From: an uncultured Fimbriimonadales bacterium
GTDB lineage: Bacteria > Armatimonadota > Fimbriimonadia > Fimbriimonadales > GBS-DC
Assembly: GCA_937992175.1 (NCBI GenBank)
Contig: CALKLF010000008.1
Coordinates: forward strand, 16,175-80,174
Reading direction: 5' to 3'
Length of the DNA: 64,000 nt
The notes below the pieces were generated by a model. It was not told where the DNA came from. It worked only from the letters and a program-made list of their open reading frames with translations, and ran no database searches. The position numbers were made by a program, and so were the translations under genes. Positions 32,466 through 43,043 of the stretch are shown piece after piece; positions within the stretch are counted from its first letter, which is position 1; each line of letters opens with the position of its first letter.

Positions 32466-34235
32466 TCACTTTAACTGATACACCTTCACCTGCGGACAGA
32501 TGTAGAGCAAATCGTGGGGCATCGACTCTTTGCGCCCAAGCAGCGGCGGCTCGTTGCGGAAAGTATGCTCCAGCGTGTATCGTTCGTTCACGATTCGCAT
32601 AAACGCCTGATAGTCGGCGCGTCCGATGCGCTGCACATCCCGCTCTTCTAACTCGCTGATTATCAGGTATTCGGGGAGGGTCGCCTGCAGCGCCTCAGTG
32701 TTCCATTCGGGCGGCGCAAGCGGGATGAGCCGATAGGGCTGAGCGTTTTGCGCGTAGCGGAGCCGATCCTGCCAGCGCAGCTCGCCCGTTTCGGGGAACA
32801 GCGGGGGCGTGTAGAACCACGGCACGGTGGGGAAGCCGATTCGCGTTCCGCTAGGCAGGTTCGTCCTTACCCACTGCGCTGCCTGGTCGCGGGCGTCGGG
32901 ACGGCGCATACATAGCGCGAGGCTCGTCGAGCTGAGCAGCTGCCAGAGCAAAGCAGCGAGGGCAAGGATTCTCAAAACGCCCTCACCCCCAACCCCTCTC
33001 CCACGGCGTGGAAGAAGGGAGCCAGACTCCCCCTCTCCCACGCCGTGGGAGAGGGGGCTGGGGGTTGAGGGCATCTTCGAACCCCTGCCGTAGGCGAGGG
33101 GGCTTGGGGGTGAGGGCGTCCACAATAACCCCACCCCCATCGCCAGCATCGGGAACAGCGGGAATGTGTAGCGCAGGAAGCGCACCTCTGCCGCGCCAAT
33201 CAGCAGATAATACGCCAGCGACGCTGCCAGAATCCCCCAGAGCGCAGGATAACGCCGTGCGTAGAACGCCCATCCCATCAGGCTCGCGACCAGCCCAATC
33301 GCTCCGAACCCTGTGCTGAGGTTGGGGTTAATATGATAGAGCCAACCCAGCCCCGTGTCCGTGAAAATCTCGCCGTGCCCCTGCCCCGCATGGCGCACTT
33401 CGTACCAGAAATGGCTCCAGAACCGTTCCGAATCCGCCCAGATTCCGGGGCAGACGAGCGCGAAGGTCAGCCCCGTGACGCCCGTCGCCGCGAGGCTCCC
33501 CAGAGCGCGCCTGCCGAGAGGCTGTGGGCTCGTCAGCCACAGGCTTACGAGGGGGGCAATCAGCGCCAAGCCTGCGTTGTATTTGGAGCCAGCGGCGCAC
33601 CCTGCCCAAACCGCGCCCCAGAGCAGCGTGCGGAGCGGGCGCGGGGAAATCATGAGCGCGACCGCCTGATGAAACGCCAGCGCCACGAAAAAAGTGGTGG
33701 GTACATCCACCGTCATGAAATCGCTATGCACGACCAACGCGGGCGCAAGCGCGAATACCAACCCTGCGACCATACCTGCCTGTACGCCCGCAACGATTGC
33801 CAGCGTGCGCCCAACCACGACCGCCGCGCCTGCGCCCATCAGCGCGACCTGTAGACGCCCCCACAAGTAAAGCTGCGCCCGCAACTCGGCAACTTGCGCA
33901 GGCGACGGGTTTTCGGGTAGCCCGCCGATGATTCCCGCAGCGCTCAGCCAGTGCAGCCACACGCTCCAGAGGTACATCGGCAGCGTGCCGTAGTTATAGA
34001 AGCCCGGCAGGAACTCGCCCGCGTAGGGGTTAATCGTGAAATAGCTCGCCAGCAGAATCAGCCACTCGTCGGGGTGATAGGAGTAATAACGCTCGGCGTT
34101 GGGCAAGCCCCAGCCGATTCCAATCAGCCGTATGCCCAGCGCAATCCCAAAAACCGCCGTCCATAGCCCGATTGACCGATAGCGTTGCAACGCCCGTTCC
34201 CTGCTATTTCGCCGCTTCCACGATTTTCTGGGCAA
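32466..34235 (-). CDS. ArnT/PMT-like membrane glycosyltransferase with repeat insertion
   Basis: A 589-residue membrane protein of the GT39/GT83 type. After a basic start the first helix (SIGLWTAVFGIALGIRLIGI) leads to an outside loop with the acidic catalytic pattern (YHPDEW). Eight or more further helices follow. A soluble C-terminal part after residue 440 contains WYTPPLFPETGELRWQ-like sequence. It would move a sugar from a polyprenyl-phosphate to a lipid or protein. Residues about 373-417, between two helices, are a family A repeat read in frame. The start overlaps the upstream Gfo/Idh/MocA gene by 32 bases; a shorter start is possible. Confidence 0.82.
   Translation of the reverse strand: MPRKSWKRRNSRERALQRYRSIGLWTAVFGIALGIRLIGIGWGLPNAERYYSYHPDEWLILLASYFTINPYAGEFLPGFYNYGTLPMYLWSVWLHWLSAAGIIGGLPENPSPAQVAELRAQLYLWGRLQVALMGAGAAVVVGRTLAIVAGVQAGMVAGLVFALAPALVVHSDFMTVDVPTTFFVALAFHQAVALMISPRPLRTLLWGAVWAGCAAGSKYNAGLALIAPLVSLWLTSPQPLGRRALGSLAATGVTGLTFALVCPGIWADSERFWSHFWYEVRHAGQGHGEIFTDTGLGWLYHINPNLSTGFGAIGLVASLMGWAFYARRYPALWGILAASLAYYLLIGAAEVRFLRYTFPLFPMLAMGVGLLWTPSPPSPLAYGRGSKMPSTPSPLSHGVGEGESGSLLPRRGRGVGGEGVLRILALAALLWQLLSSTSLALCMRRPDARDQAAQWVRTNLPSGTRIGFPTVPWFYTPPLFPETGELRWQDRLRYAQNAQPYRLIPLAPPEWNTEALQATLPEYLIISELEERDVQRIGRADYQAFMRIVNERYTLEHTFRNEPPLLGRKESMPHDLLYICPQVKVYQLK
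32984..33118. repeat. Family A repeat inserted in frame in the glycosyltransferase gene
   Basis: Three palindromic units (CCCTCTCCCACGCCGTGGGAG and variants) are bounded by CTCACCCCCAACCCC and GGGGGTGAGGG. It encodes a Pro/Ser/Gly-rich segment (PSPPSPLAYGRGS and SHGVGEGESGS) in a loop between membrane helices. Confidence 0.85.
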
Positions 34236-35166
34236 TCAGCGCGATTTCGGGGCTGAGGACGCCTTCTGGGCGCGTGCCCGTGCGCAGGCAGCGCAGGAAG
34301 TATTCGGGGGCGTTGCGCGCGCCTTCGGGCAGCGGCTCAGGCTCCTCATAGACAACCTCCGCCCCGCGCCGATGGATGCGCAACTTGCCGTCCACCACGC
34401 CTGCCGTCGCCTCCGTGCCGTAGACAATCGGGTTCGGCCCGCCGTCCGAGCCGATTTGCGACCAAGTGGCTTCAATCACGGCAATCGCCTTCGGATAGCG
34501 GGCGATGACCACCGCGTTGTCGTCGCTGATAGGGTAATCTTTGGTCAGGCTGCCGCGCGCGCCCACTGTCTGTTCGGGTTCGCCCAGCAGGTACGCGCTC
34601 ATGACCGCGCCGTAGCAGGCGAAGTCGGCTAACGCGCCCGCGCCGTTCAGATGTTCGTCATAGAGCCAGCTCACGAAGTAGGGGTCGCAGCCGATTTCGC
34701 GCGGTCCCGCGTGCCCCGCACGGAACCGAAACTCGAAAATCGCGCCGAAGTCGCCCCGTTTCGCGCGTTCAAGAAGCGTCTGTATCGCAGGGTTCCAGCG
34801 CGTGGGCCAGTTAATCATCAGCAGGCGGTCAGTTGCCCGCGCTGTCGCCAGCATCTGTTCGGCGTCGGTGAGGTCGGCCGCCATCGGCTTCTCGACCATC
34901 ACATGCGCTCCACACTGCATCGCCTCGATGGCAATCGCGGCGCTTGTGCGATTATCGGCGCACGCCAGCACAATATCGGGCTGCTCCGATTCCAGCATTG
35001 CGCGCCAGTCGGCGTAGGCGCGTTGAAAGTGGTTTCGTGCGCGCTCCAGCAAGGGGGTGGCGTCGGCGACGGCGGTCAGCTCCACCTCAGGCTGCGCCGC
35101 CCACTGTTCCAGCAAGCCCCACACATGCCCATGCGTCAATCCTGCAACGGCGAGTTTGAACGCCAT
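34204..35166 (-). CDS. Gfo/Idh/MocA family oxidoreductase
   Basis: A 320-residue NAD(P)-dependent oxidoreductase. The N-terminal Rossmann domain has KLAVAGLTHGHVWGLLE, EQPDIVLACADN and the HVMVEKPMAADL motif with the conserved EKP. The C-terminal domain has GAIFEFRFRAGHAG and GGALADFACYG-like sequence (GAGALADFACYG). It probably oxidises a sugar or cyclitol derivative. It lies 2 bases after the ACT gene and overlaps the glycosyltransferase gene, so the three likely form one transcript. Confidence 0.88.
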   Translation of the reverse strand: MAFKLAVAGLTHGHVWGLLEQWAAQPEVELTAVADATPLLERARNHFQRAYADWRAMLESEQPDIVLACADNRTSAAIAIEAMQCGAHVMVEKPMAADLTDAEQMLATARATDRLLMINWPTRWNPAIQTLLERAKRGDFGAIFEFRFRAGHAGPREIGCDPYFVSWLYDEHLNGAGALADFACYGAVMSAYLLGEPEQTVGARGSLTKDYPISDDNAVVIARYPKAIAVIEATWSQIGSDGGPNPIVYGTEATAGVVDGKLRIHRRGAEVVYEEPEPLPEGARNAPEYFLRCLRTGTRPEGVLSPEIALIAQKIVEAAK

Positions 35167-35168
35167 CG

Positions 35169-35714
35169 TTATCGCTCCTTGCTCTCCAGCGTGGGGATGG
35201 GCGTTTTCTGGATCGTCTGGGGCGACAGTCCGAACGCCTCACAGAGCCGCTCGACCACCAGCGGGGCGCGCTCGGCTTCGATCAGGCAGGTGATGCGGTT
35301 GTGTGCGTCGCTCATCTGTTCGATGGCGACCCCCGCCTCGTACAGAACCTCCGCGATTCGAGCGAACACGCCATGCAGCTCGCGCATATTCTGCGCAAAG
35401 ATGGAGACCATCACCCGACGCGGTTTGACGGCGACGCGAAAGCCGTCCGCCTCCAGAATCTCGCAGGCGCGCGCCGCATGCTCCGAATCGACGCCGAAGC
35501 TCAGCCCGTTGCGCTGCAGCTTGATGAGAAACAGGGGAATCTCCGCCCCGCGCATCAGGTTCAGAATCTGCTGGCGTTGCGCCGTGAGGTTATCGGGATA
35601 AGGAACGCGCACGAACAGGTAGGTCGCCTCTGCTGAAACCGTGATGGCGCTCACGCCCCGATCGCGCTCAAAGCTCACACGCTCGCCCTGAACAATCGCC
35701 CAGCCCTCGTGCAT
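35169..35714 (-). CDS. Stand-alone tandem ACT domain protein (aspartokinase-like regulator)
   Basis: A 181-residue protein from ATG 35714. It starts with [20 protein letters not shown] and has two ACT domains, about 20-95 ([19 protein letters not shown]) and about 105-165 ([27 protein letters not shown]). The second resembles the regulatory half of aspartate kinase, including the [12 protein letters not shown] strand. No kinase domain is present, so it may sense an amino acid or pair with another protein. A GGTATACT box ends 10 bases before the ATG. Confidence 0.75.
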   Translation of the reverse strand: MHEGWAIVQGERVSFERDRGVSAITVSAEATYLFVRVPYPDNLTAQRQQILNLMRGAEIPLFLIKLQRNGLSFGVDSEHAARACEILEADGFRVAVKPRRVMVSIFAQNMRELHGVFARIAEVLYEAGVAIEQMSDAHNRITCLIEAERAPLVVERLCEAFGLSPQTIQKTPIPTLESKER

Positions 35715-35724
35715 TGCGTGGGGA

Positions 35725-35745
35725 AGTATACCTGAGGGGTACAAT
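35725..35745. promoter_or_regulatory. Divergent -10 boxes, ACT gene and copA fragment
   Basis: GGTATACT on the minus strand (35732-35725) and GGTACAAT on the plus strand (35738-35745) lie back to back. Both start codons follow within about 10 bases, so both mRNAs would be leaderless or nearly so. Confidence 0.5.
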
Positions 35746-35867
35746 TCCCTCAATGCCTACGCAACGGCTGAGAATCAAGGGTATGACCTGCGCCGCGTGT
35801 GTGCGCCGCGTGGAGAAAGTGCTGCAGCGCGCACCGGGCGTGCAGGGGGCGACGGTGAACCTCGCGA
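35737..35867 (+). repeat. Direct repeat, left copy (duplicated copA 5' end)
   Basis: 131 bp nearly identical to 36800-36930. By eye about five differences fall in the first 30 bases, and the remaining roughly 100 bases are identical. It contains the promoter box, the start and most of the heavy-metal domain of copA. The two copies enclose 932 bp that hold the DUF5615/DUF433 pair. Confidence 0.9.
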
Positions 35868-35938
35868 AACTTTTCACGGCGGAGAGAATTTTGTGCCTGG
35901 GGTTCGGTTCTATCTTGACGAGAGCGTCGACCCCGTAA
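35753..35938 (+). pseudogene. Truncated copper ATPase heavy-metal domain
   Basis: The ATG at 35753 opens a frame identical to the first 38 or so residues of CopA, including [15 protein letters not shown]. It then runs into unrelated sequence and stops after 61 residues. The metal-binding Cys pair is intact, but the domain lacks its last strand. It may be a mere duplication scar, or a small metal-binding peptide. Its 3' part overlaps the start of the DUF5615 gene. Confidence 0.6.
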
Positions 35939-36240
35939 TTGCTGAGCAGCTTCGGCTGCGTAGCGTGGAGGCATACACCACGCGCGATCTCGGCAAACTG
36001 GGCGCAAGCGACGCCGAACAACTGCAAACGGCGCTTACGCTGAACGCTGTGCTGGTGACACACGATGTGGATTTTCTGCAGATGCAGGCGACACAGACGC
36101 TTTTCATCAAGGAGCAACAGTTTGGAATCGGATTCATCGTGCGTGTACTGGAGCAAATCGCCCGCAACTGCAACCTGAGCGACTTTAGTTATGTGCGCTT
36201 TCTACAGGAGTTCACACATCTGCTGCCCGAAGATGTTTGA
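35893..36240 (+). CDS. DUF5615 PIN-like toxin
   Basis: A 115-residue protein starting at GTG 35893, with GGAGA upstream. It shows the DUF5615 pattern: [40 protein letters not shown], and [13 protein letters not shown] with the acidic pairs of a PIN-type RNase. The C-terminal helix is normal. It would be the toxin of the pair, with the DUF433 gene 18 bases downstream as antitoxin. The usual order is antitoxin first. Here it is reversed, and the DUF433 gene has its own -10 box. Confidence 0.78.
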   Translation: MPGVRFYLDESVDPVIAEQLRLRSVEAYTTRDLGKLGASDAEQLQTALTLNAVLVTHDVDFLQMQATQTLFIKEQQFGIGFIVRVLEQIARNCNLSDFSYVRFLQEFTHLLPEDV

Positions 36241-36241
36241 A

Positions 36242-36249
36242 GGTATAAT
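36242..36249 (+). promoter_or_regulatory. -10 box of the DUF433 gene
   Basis: GGTATAAT, nine bases before ATG 36259. It would let the antitoxin be made from a near-leaderless mRNA independent of the toxin. Confidence 0.5.
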
Positions 36250-36258
36250 GAGGTTAGC

Positions 36259-36795
36259 ATGGTCATCGAGCGACGCGAGGGCGTAGTTGGGGGCAAGCCA
36301 GCGATTGCGGGCACGCGCATCAAGGTCTCGCAAATCGTGCTACGCTACTTGGGGGCGGGTGAGCGCGTGAGCGAAATCGTGCGATGCTATCCTCACCTCA
36401 CGCCTGCGCAGGTACATACTGCTATCGCTTATTTCTATGAGCATCCGGAAGAGATTCTGAGCGAGCTGTATGAGGAGCTGCGCCTGATTGACTCGATGCT
36501 CAGCGAAGATGACCGTCGACGCCTGCGTATTCAACTCACGGCGCTAATGCTGGAAGGCTATCAGTTCCGCGACCTTATCGAGACGCCTGAACAAGCTCAG
36601 GAAACTTCAGGCGTATACCTGCTTCTACGCGAAGTCGCCAAGTCAGAGTATCTGATTCAGGGCGTTGGGGCGGCGGAGTCGGTACGCGCCGCGCTGCAGA
36701 ACGCAACTGACGCTGCCGATTGCTACGCCGTGCGCTACGCCCCGTTGGAGCAGGCGCAGGCAATTGGGGAGCAGATTCGCCAGTGGCTGGGCTAA
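36259..36795 (+). CDS. DUF433 antitoxin-like protein with C-terminal extension
   Basis: Residues 1-75 are a classic DUF433 domain: GVVGGKPAIAGTRIKVSQIVLRYL-like start, a winged helix with PHLTPAQVHTAIAYFYEHPEEI. These proteins are normally 70-90 residues. This one has 178. The extra 100 residues (RLRIQLTALMLEGYQFRDLIE, then EVAKSEYLIQG and YAPLEQAQAIGEQIRQWLG) are of unknown type and may shield the toxin or sense a signal. It ends only 4 bases before the right copy of the copA repeat. Confidence 0.75.
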   Translation: MVIERREGVVGGKPAIAGTRIKVSQIVLRYLGAGERVSEIVRCYPHLTPAQVHTAIAYFYEHPEEILSELYEELRLIDSMLSEDDRRRLRIQLTALMLEGYQFRDLIETPEQAQETSGVYLLLREVAKSEYLIQGVGAAESVRAALQNATDAADCYAVRYAPLEQAQAIGEQIRQWLG

Positions 36796-36815
36796 GCACG
36801 GGTACAATTCCTCTG

Positions 36816-39293
<2,478 letters not shown>

Positions 39294-39345
39294 GGGCGGA
39301 ATCGGACGGGCTGAATAATACCAGCTGGGGCTTCAGATGTCGTGT

Positions 39346-39402
39346 GTCGCCGACGCTACGCACGGCGTGCGTAGCGTCGGCGTCCTGCCGATGACACACG
39401 AC
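39346..39402. repeat. Dispersed palindromic repeat, family C
   Basis: GTGTCGCCGACGCTACGCACG and CGTGCGTAGCGTCGGCGTC are inverted copies. It lies in the 335-bp gap after copA (39294-39629), which also holds a family B repeat and the promoter of the BON-like gene, and no gene. Confidence 0.8.
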
Positions 39403-39466
39403 ACTTGAAAGCTCGATTGGTAAGTGCTTCCCGTGAAAAATGCTGGAGAAATGCAGAAGGGAAACG

Positions 39467-39533
39467 GCTGAGATTCCTCGCTTCGCTGGAATGACAACCG
39501 TTGTCATTCCGAGCGAAGCGAGGAATCGCTTTC
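39467..39533. repeat. Dispersed palindromic repeat, family B
   Basis: GAGATTCCTCGCTTCGCTGG and TCCGAGCGAAGCGAGGAATC are inverted copies around AATGACAACCGTTGTCATT. Confidence 0.85.
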
Positions 39534-39602
39534 GGGATCATTCTTTGCGGGAAAGGCTTATAACTTGATCCTGCAGGGCGACGCTACAATATCGAGGAAT
39601 AG

Positions 39603-39621
39603 GCTATAATTACGCAGGAGG
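39603..39621 (+). promoter_or_regulatory. Promoter and ribosome-binding site of the BON-like gene
   Basis: GCTATAAT (39603-39610) and AGGAGG (39616-39621) precede the ATG at 39630. The leader would be about 12 bases, enough to hold the ribosome-binding site. Confidence 0.5.
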
Positions 39622-39629
39622 CAAGAACG

Positions 39630-39866
39630 ATGGCATTAGCCGATGTGGAGACCCGCCGCATGGTGCTGCGCGAGGTTAGCAAGCGTCACCTGGATACATC
39701 GCGGCTCGATGTACAGGTGTTTCATGGCGTGGTATACCTGCGGGGTACGGTGAGCGGTATGCGTGGGCACGATATTGATCCCAAGGCGGAGATGGAGATT
39801 ATCCGCCGCATTCTGCGCCAGCGCCCTGGTATTCGCGATGTGGTGGTCGATGTGATTTTCCGCTGA
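39630..39866 (+). CDS. Small BON-like domain protein
   Basis: A 78-residue protein with a BON-like pattern: an initial helix (TRRMVLREVSKRHLD), DVQVFHGVVYLRGTVSG, a second helix (EMEIIRRILRQRPG) and the final strand IRDVVVDVIF. BON domains bind phospholipid or small ligands, often at membranes. There is no signal peptide, so it should be cytoplasmic. It lies 3 bases before comF, and the two are probably co-transcribed. Confidence 0.7.
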   Translation: MALADVETRRMVLREVSKRHLDTSRLDVQVFHGVVYLRGTVSGMRGHDIDPKAEMEIIRRILRQRPGIRDVVVDVIFR

Positions 39867-39869
39867 GCG

Positions 39870-40586
39870 ATGCAACGCGGGCTGTGGGACGCGCTTTATC
39901 CGCCGCGCTGTGTGGCGTGCGGACGGTTTAATAACGAGCCGTTGTGTCCTGCCTGCGTGGAGCGCATCGCGCCGATTCTGCCGCCTGCATGCCGTCGATG
40001 TGGTATGCCCCTGCGTCATCTGGGCGATTGCCGACATTGTCTGGGGCGAACCTTTGCATACGACGGGGCGGTGTGCGCGGGATTTTACACGGGGAGCCTG
40101 CGCTGTGCGATTTTGAACTTGAAGTTCCGTCGCTGGCGACGCGCCGCCGAACCGCTGGCGGCGCAGCTCTGGCAGGCGTGGAGCCGCCCGGAGTGCGCCG
40201 TGCTGCGCCAAGTTGACGCGATTATCCCCGTGCCGATTCACCCAGCACGACGCGCCTTTCGGGGCTTCAACCAGGCGGAGTTAATCGCCGAGCAGCTCAG
40301 TCGGCTCTCAGGCGTCCCCGTGTCGACGGGCGCGCTCCGCCGCCGACTCTACCGACGCCCGCAGGTGGGGCTGCGTCAAGCCGAGCGCATGCAGAATGTG
40401 CAGGACGCTTTCGAAGTCGCGCACCCTGAACTGGTTCGGGGACGCGCCGTCGCTTTGCTCGATGATGTGTTCACGACGGGCAGCACCCTCGATGCCTGCG
40501 CTCGTGCGCTCAAAAGCGCGGGCGCGGCGTTCGTCGTCGCCCTCGCGCTCGCCCGCGACCTCAGCGAAGACGAACCGACTCTTTAA
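39870..40586 (+). CDS. comF: ComF family phosphoribosyltransferase-like protein
   Basis: A 238-residue protein of normal ComF length. The N-terminal zinc ribbon has CVACG, CPACV, CRRCG and CRHCLG pairs. The C-terminal half is a PRTase fold with IIPVPIHPARRAFRGFNQAELIA and the PRPP loop VALLDDVFTTGSTL. ComF proteins serve DNA uptake during natural competence, which fits the type IV pilus genes at the right end. The last 279 bases overlap the convergent CAP gene. Confidence 0.92.
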   Translation: MQRGLWDALYPPRCVACGRFNNEPLCPACVERIAPILPPACRRCGMPLRHLGDCRHCLGRTFAYDGAVCAGFYTGSLRCAILNLKFRRWRRAAEPLAAQLWQAWSRPECAVLRQVDAIIPVPIHPARRAFRGFNQAELIAEQLSRLSGVPVSTGALRRRLYRRPQVGLRQAERMQNVQDAFEVAHPELVRGRAVALLDDVFTTGSTLDACARALKSAGAAFVVALALARDLSEDEPTL

Positions 40587-41312
40587 GTAAATCTCGTCGG
40601 ACGCCTCGTATACTCGCTTGTCAATCTGGAGTTGCACCGAGACTGAGTGGAAGCCTTCTCCGTCGGGCAACTGGCAGCGGAGCCATTCGCGAGGCGTTTG
40701 CCACTCGCTCCATGCGCCGTCGCCAACGCGATAGCGCATCGCCTGTGCCCCCTGCGCTCCATGCACATAGACAACGACAGCGGGCGAATCCGTAGAGAAG
40801 GCATCCAGGTTAATCACAATCGGATAGACATTACGCCGTGCGCCGAGCAACTGTGTCCATGCGGTACGATAGCGAGTCGCGTCGTTGGCGGTGAAGCCCA
40901 CGCCCAGCTCGCGATAGTGAGGGTCGAGCAAATTGGCGCGGTGCGGAGGGCTTTGGAGCCACATCTCCAGCGCGCGCTCGTAGCAGAGCTGTCCCGCCGC
41001 GAGGTTCTCGCCCAGCCGATGATAGAAATAGCCCGCCTGCGTCACCCGATAGTCCGCGCGTCGCCCCTGCGCGTCGGCGTGCTGAATCCGTCCCGTCACT
41101 AACAGCGTCTCCGCGTAGCTCTGGGCGGCTGCGCAAAGCTGTTCGTTTAGCTTCAGCGGGGGCAACCCCTGTTCCAGACGCGCCTCGTTCACAGCCACCG
41201 CGTAGTCGTGAAGCAACTTCAGCCGCGTCTCGATGGTGTTGTGAGCGGTTGCACACGCAACACTGATTCCCAGCAGCATCGTCCCTAACCAGCGCTGGAT
41301 CGCACGATCCAT
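40308..41312 (-). CDS. Secreted CAP (SCP/PR1) domain protein with antisense C-terminal run-on
   Basis: A 334-residue protein starting at ATG 41312, with AAAGGAGGG upstream. A signal peptide (WLGTMLLGISVACATA) is followed by a CAP domain: DYAVAVNEARLEQGLPPLKL, AQSYAETLLVTGRIQHAD, GENLAAG, WLQSPPHRANLLDPHYRELGVG. A second beta-rich domain follows (VVVYVHGAQGAQAMRYRVGD). That domain seems complete at EASDEIYLK, near 40590. The frame then continues for about 95 residues through the antisense of comF before a stop, so the tail is charged and without pattern. The original stop was probably lost. Confidence 0.8.
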   Translation of the reverse strand: MDRAIQRWLGTMLLGISVACATAHNTIETRLKLLHDYAVAVNEARLEQGLPPLKLNEQLCAAAQSYAETLLVTGRIQHADAQGRRADYRVTQAGYFYHRLGENLAAGQLCYERALEMWLQSPPHRANLLDPHYRELGVGFTANDATRYRTAWTQLLGARRNVYPIVINLDAFSTDSPAVVVYVHGAQGAQAMRYRVGDGAWSEWQTPREWLRCQLPDGEGFHSVSVQLQIDKRVYEASDEIYLKSRFVFAEVAGEREGDDERRARAFERTSAGIEGAARREHIIEQSDGASPNQFRVRDFESVLHILHALGLTQPHLRASVESAAERARRHGDA

Positions 41313-41486
41313 AAGCTTCCCTCCTTTGGGATTATTGGCGTCCATATCATCAAACTCCACGCAAGAATTACCTGTCTGACGAGAACTCGGTAGCGCTCCT
41401 TTGTAGACAAAGCACTACGCCTTGAAAACAGGCGTACATATTATAACCCATGTTGCAGTCTATCGGTGACACGCCCCGCGATAGCA

Positions 41487-41494
41487 GGTATAAT
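41487..41494 (+). promoter_or_regulatory. -10 box of the macro-like gene
   Basis: GGTATAAT, nine bases before ATG 41504, which predicts a leaderless mRNA. A longer in-frame start at 41450 would place the box inside the gene. Confidence 0.5.
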
Positions 41495-41503
41495 CTGCCC
41501 GCT

Positions 41504-42649
41504 ATGCTACGGACGGCGAGCCATCCCTGGATGACGCGCGTGCGTCCCGCGGTTAGTTACACGATTCAGGGCGCGCGCGTGGAACTCTATGTAGTGCCCC
41601 ACACGAGTTTACATCGCGTCGCGGCGGATGGGCTGATACTCGCTTGCGACACTACGATGCGGATGACGAAAGGGTTCCGCAAGCAGCTGCGCGACTACGC
41701 GGGATTCGACTTAGTGGAGCAGGAGGGGGTCTCCTGTGCGCCGCTGCCCCCACAGGGCGTGGCGATTACAGGCGCAGGACGCACGAAATTCAGGCAGATT
41801 TTGCACGCGCATATTTTCGATGCGCAGTATACGACCGACGCCCGTCTCCAGCTACAGGGCTTGCAGAACGCGCTCGCCGTCGCCGCGGAGCGGGGGATGC
41901 AGACCGTCGCCTTTGCGGATTACACGCTTGATCTGCGCCGCGCCGTCGCGGAAGAGACCGCATGGACGATTGCGCAGGCGATTGCGCAACGCCCTCAGAG
42001 CCTGAATCAGTTCAAAATCCTCTGCACGGACGCCGTGAACGGTTGGGCATTCCAGCAGATTTTGGACTGGGTCAGTCAGCATGGGTTCGAGCCGTATCGT
42101 GCGATGTACCGAATCCGCCACACGATGCTCCATGCGGCGCTGGGCGACTGGCGGACGACGCCCGCTCATGGCTACTGGCGGTTTACCGAGCCGAGCCTGC
42201 GCATGGACGACGCCTTCATCAGGCGCGGCGGGCAGGTGTTGCAAACGAAAACACAGGCGCTCGCGCCGATCTCGCTGGGCGACGCGACTATTACCCCAGG
42301 TGGCGCGCTGCACTACCCGTTTGTCGTGCATCTCGCCGCGTTGGAGGGGAGGCGCATTCCTTCACGCGAGACGCTCGTCGCTGCTGTGCGCGCCGCGCTC
42401 TCGCTTTCCCACAATCAGTCCCTCCGCACGCTTTTGATTCCTATGCCCAGCCCGCTCAGCGGCGTGACGCCCAGCGAATTCGCTCAGGTCGTCGCCGAAA
42501 CCATCAGCGACTACCTGCACGAGGCGATTTCGCGGATTGAGCGCTGTATCCTGCTGGGGGCAAACGAAGCGGAGTTCCGCGCTTGGCAAGAGGCGGTGAA
42601 CGCCCTGCGCGACGCGCTGAGCCTGCCGCCGCTGGAGACGGCGCCATAA
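41504..42649 (+). CDS. Tandem macro-like domain protein
   Basis: A 381-residue soluble protein. The first half has the sequence rhythm of a macro domain: ADGLILACDTTMRMTKGF (like the NAAN-xxMxxG loop), LPPQGVAITGAGRTKFRQILHAHIFD, and LQGLQNALAVAAERGMQTVAF. The second half repeats the plan: ISLGDATITPGGALHYPFVVHLAAL, then LVAAVRAALSLSHNQSLRTLLIPM. The key Asn is replaced by Cys-Asp in the first copy and the glycine-rich loop is altered, so ADP-ribose binding is not certain. Similar tandem proteins occur beside unrelated genes, so context gives no help. The family call is by pattern. Confidence 0.55.
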   Translation: MLRTASHPWMTRVRPAVSYTIQGARVELYVVPHTSLHRVAADGLILACDTTMRMTKGFRKQLRDYAGFDLVEQEGVSCAPLPPQGVAITGAGRTKFRQILHAHIFDAQYTTDARLQLQGLQNALAVAAERGMQTVAFADYTLDLRRAVAEETAWTIAQAIAQRPQSLNQFKILCTDAVNGWAFQQILDWVSQHGFEPYRAMYRIRHTMLHAALGDWRTTPAHGYWRFTEPSLRMDDAFIRRGGQVLQTKTQALAPISLGDATITPGGALHYPFVVHLAALEGRRIPSRETLVAAVRAALSLSHNQSLRTLLIPMPSPLSGVTPSEFAQVVAETISDYLHEAISRIERCILLGANEAEFRAWQEAVNALRDALSLPPLETAP

Positions 42650-43037
42650 AACCAATCCACACATATCAAGCCGGGTATGCGCGAAAACTCCGCGAGGTTG
42701 TGCGTGACCAGAACCGCACCGTAGGCAAGGGCAACTCCTGCGATCAGGTCGTCCATCGCCCCAACAGGTGTACCTTGCTTCTCTAACAGAGCGCGCCCTC
42801 GTTCCGCTTGACGAGCCGCCGCCTCCCAAAGGGTAGTGTCAGTACGCTTTCTATAAGCGCGTTCAACTTCAGTAATCGGTGCTCGGGCTGAGCTGATTTG
42901 GCGACCCCGACTTCCAGTTCGCAAAGCGTGATAGTGGACACGGCAATTTCGGCAGGGTTAGATGCAAGAGAACACGACGCCACATTGCCCTGACCGCGTA
43001 CATAGTAAATGACAGTATCCGTGCCTAACAGATACAC
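42645..43037 (-). pseudogene. VapC-like PIN toxin, frameshifted
   Basis: From ATG 43037 the minus strand reads MYLLGTDTVIYYVRG, VSTITLCELEVGVAKS and LIESVLTLPFG, a normal PIN start. Near 42830 the frame shifts by one base. The rest (EAAARQAERGRALLEKQGTPVG, then AMDDLIAGVALAYGAVLVTHN and FSRIPGLICVDWF) is in another frame. As written, the first frame stops early, and the second runs past the normal end into the antisense of the macro gene. The toxin is probably dead, unless the shift is a sequencing error. Confidence 0.8.
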
Positions 43038-43043
43038 AGCTGT

